DNA of 64,000 nucleotides from Victivallaceae bacterium (GCA_024405735.1 JAKSOF010000001.1:1-64000); one strand, 5' to 3'; positions 34,216 to 43,198 are shown, counted from the first letter of the stretch. Made by a program: numbers and translations. Notes: generated by a model from the letters alone, not told the origin.

Positions 34216-35247
34216 ATGGCGCGCGTGACGATCGAAAAAATTTGCAAAAGTTACGGCAAGGAACCCGTTTTGAACGATCTTTCCTTTGAGATCGCCGACG
34301 GGGAGATTTTCTTTTTGCTCGGGGCTTCGGGATGCGGCAAATCGACGTTGTTGCGCATTCTCGCCGGATTGCTGACGCCGGATGCCGGACACATCCTTTT
34401 TGACGGAGAGCCGATCGACGCTTTGCCGCCGGAAAAAAGGCAGACGGCGATGGTCTTTCAGAACTACGCTCTCTGGCCGCATATGACGGTGCGGGAAAAC
34501 ATCGCCTTTGCCTTGCGCTGTGCGGGCAAAAAGGGCAAAGAAGCCGATGCGCGCGTTTGCGAAGTCCTTGAGAGCGTCCGACTGGAAAACTTTGCCGACC
34601 GCAGGATCCCCGCGCTTTCCGGCGGACAACAGCAACGGGTCGCACTCGCGCGTGCGCTTGCGGTGCGGCCGAAACTGCTCCTGCTCGACGAACCGCTTTC
34701 CAATCTGGACGCGCGTCTGCGGGAAACGATGCGCGGCGAGATCCGCACCATCTGCCGACGGGAAAAATTGACGGCGCTCTACGTCACCCACGACCGGCAG
34801 GAGGCTTTCAGCATCGGCGACCGGATCGCCTGGATGGATCGCGGCGTCATCGGTCAGTCGGGACGTCCGGAGGAACTGTATTATTTTCCGGAAAGCCGCG
34901 CCTGCGCCGAATTTTTCGGCGACGCCAATTTTATTTCGGGCAAAGTCAGCGGTGAAAACTGGGAAACGCCTTTCGGAAGTTTTCCGCTCGGCGGAAAATC
35001 CCGGAATGCCGGTTGCGCGATGATCCGTCCGGAAATGATTCAATTTTCGGATGAAAAAAACGGTTTTCCCTGCCGCGTCAAAGAGGTGACGTTTCTCGGT
35101 GAAAGCACTCAAATCGGCGTCGAAACGCAAATCGGCGGCGTCGCGTTGACGCTCCGCGAATGCGGCGGAGCACCGTGCCGCGCCGGAGAAACGGTTTATC
35201 TTTCATTCAAAGAGGGGCAGTTGGTCGCCGTGGCGGAAAAGCGATGA
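34216..35247 (+). CDS. ABC importer ATPase, iron/spermidine type (FbpC/PotA-like)
   Basis: A 343-residue ATP-binding subunit. Walker A GASGCGKST (36-44), a Q-loop VFQNYALWPHM, signature LSGGQQQRVALARALA (about 135), Walker B LLLLDEPLSNLD and the His of YVTHDRQEA are intact. The C-terminal 110 residues form a TOBE-like regulatory domain. ATG 34216 has GAGGAAAGG upstream; a TTG at 34195 is a weaker option. Its stop overlaps the start of the binding-protein gene. With its neighbours it resembles ferric-iron or thiamine/2-aminoethylphosphonate importers; substrate is not determined. Confidence 0.9.
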   Translation: MARVTIEKICKSYGKEPVLNDLSFEIADGEIFFLLGASGCGKSTLLRILAGLLTPDAGHILFDGEPIDALPPEKRQTAMVFQNYALWPHMTVRENIAFALRCAGKKGKEADARVCEVLESVRLENFADRRIPALSGGQQQRVALARALAVRPKLLLLDEPLSNLDARLRETMRGEIRTICRREKLTALYVTHDRQEAFSIGDRIAWMDRGVIGQSGRPEELYYFPESRACAEFFGDANFISGKVSGENWETPFGSFPLGGKSRNAGCAMIRPEMIQFSDEKNGFPCRVKEVTFLGESTQIGVETQIGGVALTLRECGGAPCRAGETVYLSFKEGQLVAVAEKR

Positions 35248-36809
35248 AAAAGCAGATTTTTTTCTTTCTTGCCCTGTGGTTCGCGCTTCTTGCTCTGCCG
35301 TTTTTTCTGCATTCCGGCAACGGCGGCGGCATTTTTGCCCCTTTTGCCGATACTTTAGTCGTTATTACAGCCCACAACAAGACGATCCGCGACGAGTATC
35401 AGCGCGGCTTCAGCGAATATTACCGCAAATTGCGCGGGCGCGACGTGGTGATCGATTTCCGCTCACCGGGCGGGACGAGCGACATCGTGCGTTACATCGC
35501 CGACCGTTTTGAGGCGGAATTCCGCGACTACGTCCGGGCGGATCCCGCGCGCGGCAACTGGAGCGAACTTGCGGCGCGCAGTTTTGCCGATCCCCGCGCA
35601 ACGGGCGAAGGCGCGAAATTCCGCAAACTTTTTCTTGATTCCTGTGTCGGCATCGGTATCGACGTGATGGCGGGCGGCGGCATTTTCGATCAGGCGCGTC
35701 AGGCGGAGCGCGGTTTTGCGGTCCCGGGCGGCGTTGAAGTGCGTCATCCGGAGTATTTCAGGCATATCCCGCAAAAATTCGGCGGTTCCGACGTTTACGA
35801 CAAGGAGGGACGGTATTACTCGGTGGTGCTTTCGACTTTCGGCATCGTCTGCAATCTTGACCGGATCCGAGATCAGAAAATTCCGCTTCCGCAAACGTGG
35901 CGCGATCTGGGGCAGGGGGTGTTTTCCGGTGCGCTCGCCGTCGGTGATCCGACGAAATCGGGTTCCGTCACCAAGTGCTTTGAAATCATGATCCAGCAGT
36001 GTATGAATGACGCTCCGACACCCGACGACGGATGGGCAAGCGGGCTCAATCTCATCAAGCGCATTTTCGCCAACAGCCGTCTGGTGAGCGACAGTGCGGG
36101 CGCGATCGTCCGCGACGTCGGCATCGGCAATTCCGTCTGCGGGATCGCCATCGACAGTTACGGCATCAGCGAGAGGGAATATCAGAAAACGTTGTTTGAC
36201 GGGAAAACGCATCTCGCTTACCTTACGCCGCGCGGCGGTACGGCGGTTTCCGGCGACCCGGCGCAGATTTTGCGCGGCGCACCGCATCGTCGGGTCGCCG
36301 AAGATTTTCTCGATTATCTGCTTTCACCGGAGGGGCAAAAACTTCATTGCTACCGCGTCGGTACGCCGGATGGTCCCCGTGCCTATCCGATCAACCGTCC
36401 TCCGGTGCGCCGGGATCTTTACGATGAAAATTACCAAAAATACGCCTTTGACTGCAATTATGATCCCTATGTTTCGGGGGAGGATTTCGTCTACCGTCCG
36501 GAGCGTACCGGACGCTATTACACACTGATCCGGCAGACGGTCAAGATCCTGATGATCGACTGTCACGCCGAATTGATTTCCGCGTGGCGCGCGATCCTCG
36601 CGGCGGGCGGACCGGAAAAGGTGCCGCAGGCTTTTGCCGCTTTCAACGCCTTGCCTTATTCTTACGCCGAAGCGGACGAAGCGGCGAAGTCGATCTCGCT
36701 CCGCTCCGGACGGAGCGCGGCGCAAGTCGCGGCAACGATGCGCAAGTGGAGCGATTTCGCCAGAGCGCATTACCGCCTTGCCGAAAAACTTGCAGGGGAG
36801 GGCAGATGA
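35244..36809 (+). CDS. ABC importer substrate-binding protein, unusually long
   Basis: A 521-residue exported solute-binding protein of the type-II (iron-binding FbpA-like) fold. An N-terminal hydrophobic helix (MKKQIFFFLALWFALLALPF) without a lipobox directs export or anchors it. The fold begins TLVVITAHNKTIRDEY, and later segments such as YSVVLSTFGIVCNLDRI, GDPTKSGSVTK and RVAEDFLDYLLSPEGQKL are typical. About 170 residues exceed the usual length, as an insertion after residue 70 and a C-terminal helical extension. Ligand unknown. Coupled to ATPase and permease by ATGA overlaps. Confidence 0.85.
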   Translation: MKKQIFFFLALWFALLALPFFLHSGNGGGIFAPFADTLVVITAHNKTIRDEYQRGFSEYYRKLRGRDVVIDFRSPGGTSDIVRYIADRFEAEFRDYVRADPARGNWSELAARSFADPRATGEGAKFRKLFLDSCVGIGIDVMAGGGIFDQARQAERGFAVPGGVEVRHPEYFRHIPQKFGGSDVYDKEGRYYSVVLSTFGIVCNLDRIRDQKIPLPQTWRDLGQGVFSGALAVGDPTKSGSVTKCFEIMIQQCMNDAPTPDDGWASGLNLIKRIFANSRLVSDSAGAIVRDVGIGNSVCGIAIDSYGISEREYQKTLFDGKTHLAYLTPRGGTAVSGDPAQILRGAPHRRVAEDFLDYLLSPEGQKLHCYRVGTPDGPRAYPINRPPVRRDLYDENYQKYAFDCNYDPYVSGEDFVYRPERTGRYYTLIRQTVKILMIDCHAELISAWRAILAAGGPEKVPQAFAAFNALPYSYAEADEAAKSISLRSGRSAAQVAATMRKWSDFARAHYRLAEKLAGEGR

Positions 36810-38476
36810 TGAAAAGCCGGCGTCTGATGCAATATCTCCTCGGCGTTGCCATCGTCGGTTTTTTTGTCGTTTTTCTCGTCCTTCCGGTCGGCGGCGTGGC
36901 GGCGGTCGGCTGCCAATGGCAACTGATGCTGGAAGTTTTCCGCGATCCGGTCTATATGAACGGACTTTTCAACAGTTTGAAAATCGCCGTGACGACGACG
37001 TTGCTCGTCGGCGCGATGACATTGCCGCTTGCGTTGCTTTACGACCGTTATCGTTTCCCCGGACGGGATGCCGTGAATCTTGCGATGTTTCTGCCGATGA
37101 TTTTGCCGCCTTTTGTCGGCGCGCTCGGGTTTCAGCAGATTTTCGGGTATTACGGCGTCGTCAACGCCGTTTTGGCGGATCTCGGGATCGCGCGCGTGGA
37201 CTTCCTCGGCGGGAGCGGACGCTTCTGGAGCATTTGCGTGATCGAAGCGTTGCATTTGTATCCCGTTTTTTACCTGAATCTCGTCACGGCGCTCGGCAAT
37301 ATCGACCCCGCGCTGGAGGATGCGGCGGCGAATTCGGGGGCGTCGCCGCTGCAAAGATTTTGCCATATCACACTGCCGCTTTTGCGCCCCGGAATGCTTG
37401 CGGGCGGCATTCTCGTACTGATCTGGAGTTTTACGGAACTCGGTACGCCGCTTATGTTCAACTGTACGGAATTGACCGCAGTTCAGATTTTCAACGGACT
37501 TACGGAATTGGAAAGCAATCCCGTGCCTTTTACGCTCGTACTGGTGACGCTTGCGGTATCGCTTGCTCTTTATCTTGTTTCCAAAAAACTTCTCGGCGGC
37601 AGCCGTGCCGTCGCAGTCAAGGGAAACAACGTGCGGATTTTGAAAGACCTTCCGGGATTTTGCCGTTATCTGCCGACCTTGGCTTTCGGCTTCGTGACGC
37701 TGATTGCCGTGTTGCCGCATCTCGCCTTGGTATTGATCGCTTTTTCCCGCGTTTACTATCAAAGCGTATTGCCGGGGCAATTCACGCTGGCGAATTTTGA
37801 GGAGGCGCTTTCCAATTCGCTTGTTTTGCCATCGATCGGCAACAGTTTGCGCTATTCTTTGCTGGCGACGCTCATCGCGATGGGGATCGGCGTTTTGGCG
37901 GCGCTCGGCGCGGGACGCTGGCAACTCAAAGGCGGGATTTTGCTTGATTTACTGGTGATGACGCCGCTTGCCGTGCCGGGGATCGTCGTCGCTTTCGGAT
38001 ATTTATTTATGTCGGTACGTTACCATTGGGCGTCGGGATTCAACGCGTTGGAAAATCCCTTTTTTCTGCTCGCCATCGCCTATGCGGTGCGGCGGATCCC
38101 CTTTGTCGTGCGCGCGGTCGCTTCCGGCTTGGAACAGACTCCGGCGGAACTGGAGGAAGCGGCGCGCAATTTCGGCGCAAGCGCATCGCGGGCGTTTCTC
38201 CGGATCACCTTGCCGCTTGTCGGCGCCAATATCCTCGTCGGGGGACTTTTTGCTTTCAGCTTTTCGATGCTCGAAGTTTCCGATTCGCTGATCCTCGCGC
38301 AGAAGTCGGAGTTTTTTCCGATCTCCCGCGCGCTTTACGAATTGTCGCAAATCATCGGCTCCGGCAATGCGGTCGCGGCGGCATTCGGCGTCTGGACGAT
38401 GCTTTTTCTCGCGGCGACGCTCGGTGCGGCGACGGCTTTGCTCGGACGCCGGATCGGCGCCGTTTTCAAATTGTAG
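36806..38476 (+). CDS. ABC importer permease, fused two-domain (FbpB-like)
   Basis: A 556-residue integral membrane protein with about 12 helices and two permease halves. Each half has an EAA loop that contacts the ATPase: EDAAANSGASPLQRFCHITLP in the first (residue about 170) and EEAARNFGASASRAFLRITLP in the second (about 450), both kept as broken blocks. This layout is that of iron(III) importers such as FbpB/SfuB. It overlaps the preceding gene by four bases. Its stop is one base from the convergent SirB1-like gene. Confidence 0.9.
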   Translation: MMKSRRLMQYLLGVAIVGFFVVFLVLPVGGVAAVGCQWQLMLEVFRDPVYMNGLFNSLKIAVTTTLLVGAMTLPLALLYDRYRFPGRDAVNLAMFLPMILPPFVGALGFQQIFGYYGVVNAVLADLGIARVDFLGGSGRFWSICVIEALHLYPVFYLNLVTALGNIDPALEDAAANSGASPLQRFCHITLPLLRPGMLAGGILVLIWSFTELGTPLMFNCTELTAVQIFNGLTELESNPVPFTLVLVTLAVSLALYLVSKKLLGGSRAVAVKGNNVRILKDLPGFCRYLPTLAFGFVTLIAVLPHLALVLIAFSRVYYQSVLPGQFTLANFEEALSNSLVLPSIGNSLRYSLLATLIAMGIGVLAALGAGRWQLKGGILLDLLVMTPLAVPGIVVAFGYLFMSVRYHWASGFNALENPFFLLAIAYAVRRIPFVVRAVASGLEQTPAELEEAARNFGASASRAFLRITLPLVGANILVGGLFAFSFSMLEVSDSLILAQKSEFFPISRALYELSQIIGSGNAVAAAFGVWTMLFLAATLGAATALLGRRIGAVFKL

Positions 38477-38477
38477 A

Positions 38478-39308
38478 CTATGCTTGCGGCTCTTCCTGCT
38501 TGCCGTCGTCGGGGTAATAGGGGTAGGGCAGATAATCGAGCATCTGATCGTCGTCGCGTCCGGAAAGCGCTTGCGCAATGGTCAGAATGTAACGGAAACT
38601 GTCGCTGTTGACCGCCGCCGAAAAAAGCGTTGACGAGGCGAATTGCAACAAGGTACGGTCGTCGAAAAGTTCCATGTCGCGCAGACTTTTGGCGCGTGAA
38701 ATCTGCCAGTCGTGCGCGGGGATGAGAAGCGCGCCGCTGGCGTGGCAGAGCGTGAAATCACCGCAATTGCGCAAGACGAGATAGTTTTGCGGATCGCCGA
38801 CGAGTTTCCGGCAGATGCCGCAGAGCAGAGCCGCGGAACCGATTTTTTCGCGGAGGATCAATCCGATACAGTAATTTTCCGGACGGAGCGTCGTTTCGAT
38901 CTCGGCGGTGAAGCCTTCCTTGCGCATAAAAGAAGCGATGTCTTCGGGCGAACGGATCTCCCTTTTTTGTGCGGCGGCAAGGAATTTGCGCCAGTTTTCC
39001 TCTAAAAGCGGCCGCGAATCGTTGTCGAACCATTGCAGATGCACGTCGATCAGCGCGTCGATGAAATCGACATTTTTTTGCGCCAGTTTCCGGGCGAATG
39101 CGCGGCGGCGGCGGCGCAAAGTCAATGCCGCCTGCAACTGATGGACTCTTTTGCGGAGAACGGGGTCGTCCTTTTCCTGCAATTCGCCCAAAAGGTCGCC
39201 CAACTCGCTTTCCCGGTACAAAATTTCCGCCATCGCGTTGACGGCGATATTTTCGTCGGGGTCGTCGAGGAGCGATGCCAGTTGGCGGATCGTCGCGGTT
39301 TTCGCCAT
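38478..39308 (-). CDS. SirB1/transglutaminase-core2-like protein with helical N-terminus
   Basis: A 276-residue soluble protein. Residues 1-60 resemble a HEAT-like helical pair (TIRQLASLLDDPDENIAVNA, then LGELQEKDDPVLRKRVHQL). The middle (about 160-220) aligns with the SirB1/Tgl-core2 pattern: N-x-C-x-x-LILREKIGSAALLCGICRKLVG followed by YLVLRNCGDFTLCHASGALLIPAHDW. In the family this domain is of unclear activity and often accompanies tetratricopeptide tails. The last 20 residues are acidic and proline-rich. Co-transcribed after the DnaQ-like gene. Assignment is moderate. Confidence 0.6.
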   Translation of the reverse strand: MAKTATIRQLASLLDDPDENIAVNAMAEILYRESELGDLLGELQEKDDPVLRKRVHQLQAALTLRRRRRAFARKLAQKNVDFIDALIDVHLQWFDNDSRPLLEENWRKFLAAAQKREIRSPEDIASFMRKEGFTAEIETTLRPENYCIGLILREKIGSAALLCGICRKLVGDPQNYLVLRNCGDFTLCHASGALLIPAHDWQISRAKSLRDMELFDDRTLLQFASSTLFSAAVNSDSFRYILTIAQALSGRDDDQMLDYLPYPYYPDDGKQEEPQA

Positions 39309-39312
39309 ATCG

Positions 39313-40092
39313 CTATTTGTGTTCGGGAAATTTGCCGATCAATGCGTTGCCGGCGATTTCCTTGACGTCGTCCGGGAAGTCGCTGCGGATGATCCAGCGC
39401 AGGAAGCCGGGATCGTTTTCGCTGATCTCCCGCAATGTGCGTCCGGCGTTTTTGCCGAAATTGACGATCGCTTCGTCGCCGTTCCATTTGAAACGGCGCG
39501 TGCGGTCGATCGCGTCGGGGTCGGTCATGTCGCCGAAATCGGCAAGCCCCGCGACGTCGGCGGGCAATTCCGGATGACGGTCGAGCTGACCGAGCAAAAC
39601 TTCCAGCGTCGCATCGGTGTCGGCGCAGGCGCCGTGCGCCCCCTCCAACTCCTTGCCGCAGAAAAACTTGTATGCGGCGCTCAGCGTGCGCGGATAAAGT
39701 TTGCAGAAAATGTTGTAAACATCGATGACTTTGCGGTTTTCAAAGCTGAAATCAACTCCGGCGCGCTTGAATTCCGCATCCAGAAGCGGAATGTCGAAGC
39801 CCGTGATGTTGTAGCCGCCCAGATCGCAGTCGGCGAGATAACCGGCAAGTTTGTCGGCGATGTCGGCAAACTGCGGGCAGTCGGCGACGTCGGCGTCGGT
39901 GATGCCGTGGATCGCCGTCGCCCCCGGCGGGATCGGGATCCCGGGGTTGAGGCGGCGGACGTTGCTTTGAGTGCTGCCGTCGGGGCGGAGCATCAGCACC
40001 GCGATTTCGACGATCCGGTCGCGTTGCGGGACGATGCCGGTGCTTTCGATGTCAAAGAGCGCCAGCGGACGGGTCAATTCCAATTTCGCCAT
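39313..40092 (-). CDS. DnaQ-like DEDDh exonuclease with DUF3820-like tail
   Basis: A 259-residue 3'-5' exonuclease. Exo I is FDIESTG (D14, E16), Exo II NITGFDIPLLD (central Asp), Exo III HGACADTDAT with the His and Asp. After residue 185 comes a short beta domain (FKWNGDEAIVNFGKNAGRTL then LRWIIRSDFPDDV) like DUF3820, which in other proteins follows such nucleases. It is not the polymerase epsilon subunit by architecture; a repair or RNA-trimming role is likely. It precedes the SirB1-like gene by four bases. Confidence 0.88.
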   Translation of the reverse strand: MAKLELTRPLALFDIESTGIVPQRDRIVEIAVLMLRPDGSTQSNVRRLNPGIPIPPGATAIHGITDADVADCPQFADIADKLAGYLADCDLGGYNITGFDIPLLDAEFKRAGVDFSFENRKVIDVYNIFCKLYPRTLSAAYKFFCGKELEGAHGACADTDATLEVLLGQLDRHPELPADVAGLADFGDMTDPDAIDRTRRFKWNGDEAIVNFGKNAGRTLREISENDPGFLRWIIRSDFPDDVKEIAGNALIGKFPEHK

Positions 40093-40125
40093 CGTAAAAA
40101 TCTCCTGTTAAACGGTATTTTTTTC

Positions 40126-40154
40126 AATATATCATCCCAAGAAAGAGATTGCAA
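40126..40154 (-). promoter_or_regulatory. Promoter of the DnaQ-like gene
   Basis: Minus strand: -35 TTGCAA (40154-40149), 17 bases, -10 TATATT (40131-40126). Confidence 0.7.
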
Positions 40155-40173
40155 TATGAAAATCTCTTTTTTG
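40142..40173 (+). terminator. Hairpin with T-run in the divergent intergenic region
   Basis: Perfect 9-bp stem AAAGAGATT (40142-40150) / AATCTCTTT (40161-40169) with a 10-base loop, then TTT. It looks like a plus-strand terminator although no plus-strand gene ends here, and it covers the -35 of the minus-strand promoter. Confidence 0.5.
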
Positions 40174-40197
40174 AGCGGAGTTTTTTCATTTCTCAAC

Positions 40198-40226
40198 TTG
40201 AATTGAGCGCCGATAAAGTGTATCTT
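40198..40226 (+). promoter_or_regulatory. dapB promoter
   Basis: -35 TTGAAT (40198-40203), 17 bases, -10 TATCTT (40221-40226). The small inverted repeat CTCAA/TTGAG (40192-40206) overlaps the -35. Confidence 0.55.
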
Positions 40227-40266
40227 ATTTCCCGAAGAAAGAAAGAAGCCTGAAAAGGAGTTTTTT

Positions 40267-41070
40267 ATGGTAAAAGTCATTATTTGCGGCGCCGCCGGCA
40301 GAATGGGGCGCCGTCTGGTCGCCAATGTGTTGGAACATCCCGATTTTGAACTTACGGGAGCGGTCGAGTATGCCGCTTCCCCCGAACTCGGCAAGGATGC
40401 GGGAGTTCTTGCCGGCGCCGGCGAGTGCGGCGTCAAGGTGACGGCGGATATTTCTCCGCTTCTGAAAAATTGCGACGCAGTCATCAATTTCGCGACGGCG
40501 GGCGTGGTCGAATGCGCGGAGCTTTGCGCAAAAAACCGTTGCGCCATCGTCATCGGGACGACTGCGCTGACGGCAGATGACAAGTCTGCGCTCGGGCGTC
40601 TTGCCGGCGCCGGATGCCGCATTGTCGCCGCGAGCAATATGAGCGTCGGCGTCAATCTGCTCTTTAAGCTCGCCAAAGAGGCGACCCGGATCCTCGGCAA
40701 CGCCTACGACGTCGAGATCGTCGAAATGCACCACAATCAGAAAAAGGACGCCCCCTCCGGCACCGCCGTCCGGCTCGCCGAAGTCGTCTGCGAGGCGCGC
40801 AACTGGAATTACGACGAAGACGTCCGTCACGGGCGCGTCGGCATGGTCGGCAAACGCACCGGTCACGAGATCGGGATGCACTCCCTCCGCGGCGGCGACG
40901 TCGTCGGCGATCATACGGTGATCTTTGCAATCGACGGCGAACGCGTCGAATTGACCCACAAAGCGTCGAGCCGCGATACTTTCGCCAAGGGCGCGTTGCG
41001 GGCGGCGGCGTTTCTCAAGGATGCCGCGCCCGGGCTTTACGATATGCAGGATGTGCTCGGTCTGAAGTGA
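40267..41070 (+). CDS. dapB: 4-hydroxy-tetrahydrodipicolinate reductase
   Basis: A 267-residue enzyme of lysine/diaminopimelate synthesis. The dinucleotide motif is ICGAAGRMGR (6-15), the catalytic/substrate motif is EMHHNQKKDAPSGTA (about 154), and the C-terminal GMHSLRGGDVVGDHTV and ELTHKASSRDTFA segments match. It supports a meso-DAP cell wall. First gene of a long run reaching murG. Its stop is followed two bases later by the ATP-cone gene. Confidence 0.96.
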   Translation: MVKVIICGAAGRMGRRLVANVLEHPDFELTGAVEYAASPELGKDAGVLAGAGECGVKVTADISPLLKNCDAVINFATAGVVECAELCAKNRCAIVIGTTALTADDKSALGRLAGAGCRIVAASNMSVGVNLLFKLAKEATRILGNAYDVEIVEMHHNQKKDAPSGTAVRLAEVVCEARNWNYDEDVRHGRVGMVGKRTGHEIGMHSLRGGDVVGDHTVIFAIDGERVELTHKASSRDTFAKGALRAAAFLKDAAPGLYDMQDVLGLK

Positions 41071-41072
41071 CA

Positions 41073-42002
41073 ATGAAGCCGCGTAACGCCGACATCACCG
41101 TCATTGAAATGGACGGCAGTTGCGAACTTTTCCGCATGGAGGAGTTGCAGAACCGCCTTTTCGGCGCGTTTGTCGCCGTCGGGCGCAGTGACTGCGCGAG
41201 CCTTGCCGAAGACATCGCGCTGGCGACGGAGCGCGCGCTCCGCGATTGCGACCGTCCGAATCTCACTTTCGGGCGGGGCGAACTGGATGCCGCGATCGTG
41301 CGTCTGCTGGAAAATGCCGGTTATCCGCAGGCGGCGCAAGTCTATATGCGCCGCGGCGTTTCCAGCGTCATCACGATCGACACCGGAGCCAAAGCGGAGA
41401 TCGCCTTGCTTTTGCGCAAGCATTTAAGTTGCTCCGAAGTCCGTTTCAACCATATCGTCGACGCCGTGATGCAATCAATGCAAAAAGCGGAAATATCCGC
41501 GGCGACGCCGACGCTCATCTTGGAAATGGGCCGTCACTTTGAGCGGGAATACCGCGAAGCCCCGTTGCAGTTGCCGTTGCCGCAGATGCCCTCGTTTGAC
41601 CGGGAGTCGCTTTTGCCGCTGTTGTCGGCGGAAACGGCGCGTCTGGTCGGGCGCGGCATTTTGCGCGTCGCCGGGATCCATACGCTTTTTCCGTCGTTGC
41701 GCTTTTACTGTCTGCTCAACGATTTCGCGGCGGAGAAAAATTATCTGCCGCCGGTGACGGAGCTGGAGATCATTCCCGATCTGCGTCAAATCGGGCGGAT
41801 GATCGACGAGATGCGGGTCGTCATCAACCGCGCGCTCGATCTGCCGGAGCCTTTGCCCTGTCTGCTGACGCTGCCCGATCTGCCGGAATTTGTCGAACAT
41901 TATTTTGAGCAGGAGCGTTCCGGCATCGCTCCGGTCGCGGGTGAACTTGCCGACGTGATCGCGTCGGAAATCGGTTGTACGCTTTACAAACTTTCCTATT
42001 GA
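41073..42002 (+). CDS. ATP-cone domain protein with unknown C-terminal domain
   Basis: A 309-residue protein. Residues about 8-100 match the ATP-cone that senses ATP/dATP in ribonucleotide reductases and NrdR: VIEMDGSCELFRMEELQNRL early, then LTFGRGELDAAIVRLLENAG and AAQVYMRRG. No NrdR zinc ribbon and no reductase catalytic domain follow; the remaining 200 residues (LSCSEVRFNHIVDAVMQSM, LLSAETARLVGRGILRVAG and acidic C-terminus) are unknown. A GTG at 41067 is an alternative start. It lies between dapB and an SGNH hydrolase and is probably a nucleotide-responsive regulator or enzyme; function is not claimed. Confidence 0.75.
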   Translation: MKPRNADITVIEMDGSCELFRMEELQNRLFGAFVAVGRSDCASLAEDIALATERALRDCDRPNLTFGRGELDAAIVRLLENAGYPQAAQVYMRRGVSSVITIDTGAKAEIALLLRKHLSCSEVRFNHIVDAVMQSMQKAEISAATPTLILEMGRHFEREYREAPLQLPLPQMPSFDRESLLPLLSAETARLVGRGILRVAGIHTLFPSLRFYCLLNDFAAEKNYLPPVTELEIIPDLRQIGRMIDEMRVVINRALDLPEPLPCLLTLPDLPEFVEHYFEQERSGIAPVAGELADVIASEIGCTLYKLSY

Positions 42003-42013
42003 GGAGGATTTTT

Positions 42014-42658
42014 ATGTCCAAAGTGATATTGTTTCAAGGGGATTCCGTGACGGACAGTCAGCGCGACCGCAATTGCGACGGCATATGTTACGGGATGGGG
42101 CACGGTTATGCTCTCCTTGTCGCTTCGCGCCTTCTGGCGGATCACCCCGCCGACGGACTGCGTTTTTTCAACCACGGCATTTCCGGCAACCGGGTCGTCG
42201 ATCTTTACGCCCGTTGGAAAATCGACACGATCAACGTGAAACCGGATATTCTTTCCATTCTGATCGGCGTCAACGACACCTGGCACGAAGCGCAGTGTCA
42301 AAATGGCGTCGAGCTCGACCGCTATGAGGAAGTCTACCGGATGCTCGTCGCGTGGACGCGCCGGGCGTTGCCGAAGTGCCAAATGCTCCTGATGGAGCCA
42401 TTCGCATTGCCTTTCGGTCAGCCGATGACGTGGTCGGCAAAACTGCGCGCGGAAATCCCGAAACGCGCGAAAATCGTCAAAAAGATCGCCGCCGATTTCA
42501 ATATCCCGTTTCTGCCCCTGCAGAAAAAAATCGACGCCGCGGTCAAGGCGGCAAAAGGCAATTACGCGCATTTGCTGATGGACGGGGTGCATCCCGCCTG
42601 CGCCGGACACCAGTTGATCGCCGACGAGTGGATCAAGGCGACAAAGGAGTTCTTTTAA
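42014..42658 (+). CDS. SGNH/GDSL-family hydrolase
   Basis: A 214-residue serine hydrolase. Block I is FQGDSVTD with the Ser at 11, block II GISGNR, block III GVNDTW, and block V DGVHPACAGH with the Asp and His at about 189-193. There is no signal peptide, so it acts inside the cell or is exported otherwise. Family members deacetylate carbohydrates or act as lipases/acyl esterases; the DSVTDSQRD start resembles acetylxylan/rhamnogalacturonan acetylesterase-type proteins of gut bacteria. A strong GGAGG lies seven bases before the ATG. Confidence 0.87.
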   Translation: MSKVILFQGDSVTDSQRDRNCDGICYGMGHGYALLVASRLLADHPADGLRFFNHGISGNRVVDLYARWKIDTINVKPDILSILIGVNDTWHEAQCQNGVELDRYEEVYRMLVAWTRRALPKCQMLLMEPFALPFGQPMTWSAKLRAEIPKRAKIVKKIAADFNIPFLPLQKKIDAAVKAAKGNYAHLLMDGVHPACAGHQLIADEWIKATKEFF

Positions 42659-43198
42659 ATGGAAAAACTGATCGTTTCTCTGTTGCAGGAACTCGGGGAA
42701 GACCCATCGCGTGAGGGATTGCTCAAGACCCCCGAACGGGTGACCCGGAGTTTGAAATATCTTACGCGCGGTTATTCCCAGAAACTGGACGAGGTCGTTC
42801 ACGGCGCGCTTTTTGAAGCGGTCTCCGACGATATGGTCATCGTGCGCGACATCGAGTTCTACAGCCTTTGCGAACACCATCTTCTGCCCTTTTTCGGCAA
42901 GTGCCACGTCGGCTACATCCCCAAAAAGAAAGTCCTCGGCGTCAGCAAAGTCGCGCGCATCGTCGATATGTTTGCCCGCCGGTTGCAGATCCAGGAGCGG
43001 CTGACCCACGAGATCGCCGCCAGTATTCAGGAAGTGCTCGACTGTGAAGGGGTCGGCGTCGTGATGGAAGCCCAGCATCTGTGCATGCAGATGCGCGGGG
43101 TGGAAAAACAGCGTTCCGTGATGACGACGAGCGCGATGCTCGGCTCTTTCCGCCGCGAACTTGCCACCCGCAACGAATTTACCCGGTTGATCCGATGA
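42659..43198 (+). CDS. folE: GTP cyclohydrolase I
   Basis: A 179-residue enzyme opening GTP to dihydroneopterin triphosphate for folate and 7-deazaguanine synthesis. Zinc-ligand segments are [14 protein letters not shown] and the late Cys of [32 protein letters not shown] and [12 protein letters not shown] are standard. The ATG follows the SGNH stop directly. Product may feed QueF (49911) and folate for ThyX. Confidence 0.95.
   Translation: MEKLIVSLLQELGEDPSREGLLKTPERVTRSLKYLTRGYSQKLDEVVHGALFEAVSDDMVIVRDIEFYSLCEHHLLPFFGKCHVGYIPKKKVLGVSKVARIVDMFARRLQIQERLTHEIAASIQEVLDCEGVGVVMEAQHLCMQMRGVEKQRSVMTTSAMLGSFRRELATRNEFTRLIR

Noticed and set aside
32872-35130. A 752-codon minus-strand frame across argG and the ABC ATPase gene
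   Set aside because: It runs through two unmistakable plus-strand genes and their terminator; the composition is that of an antisense shadow.
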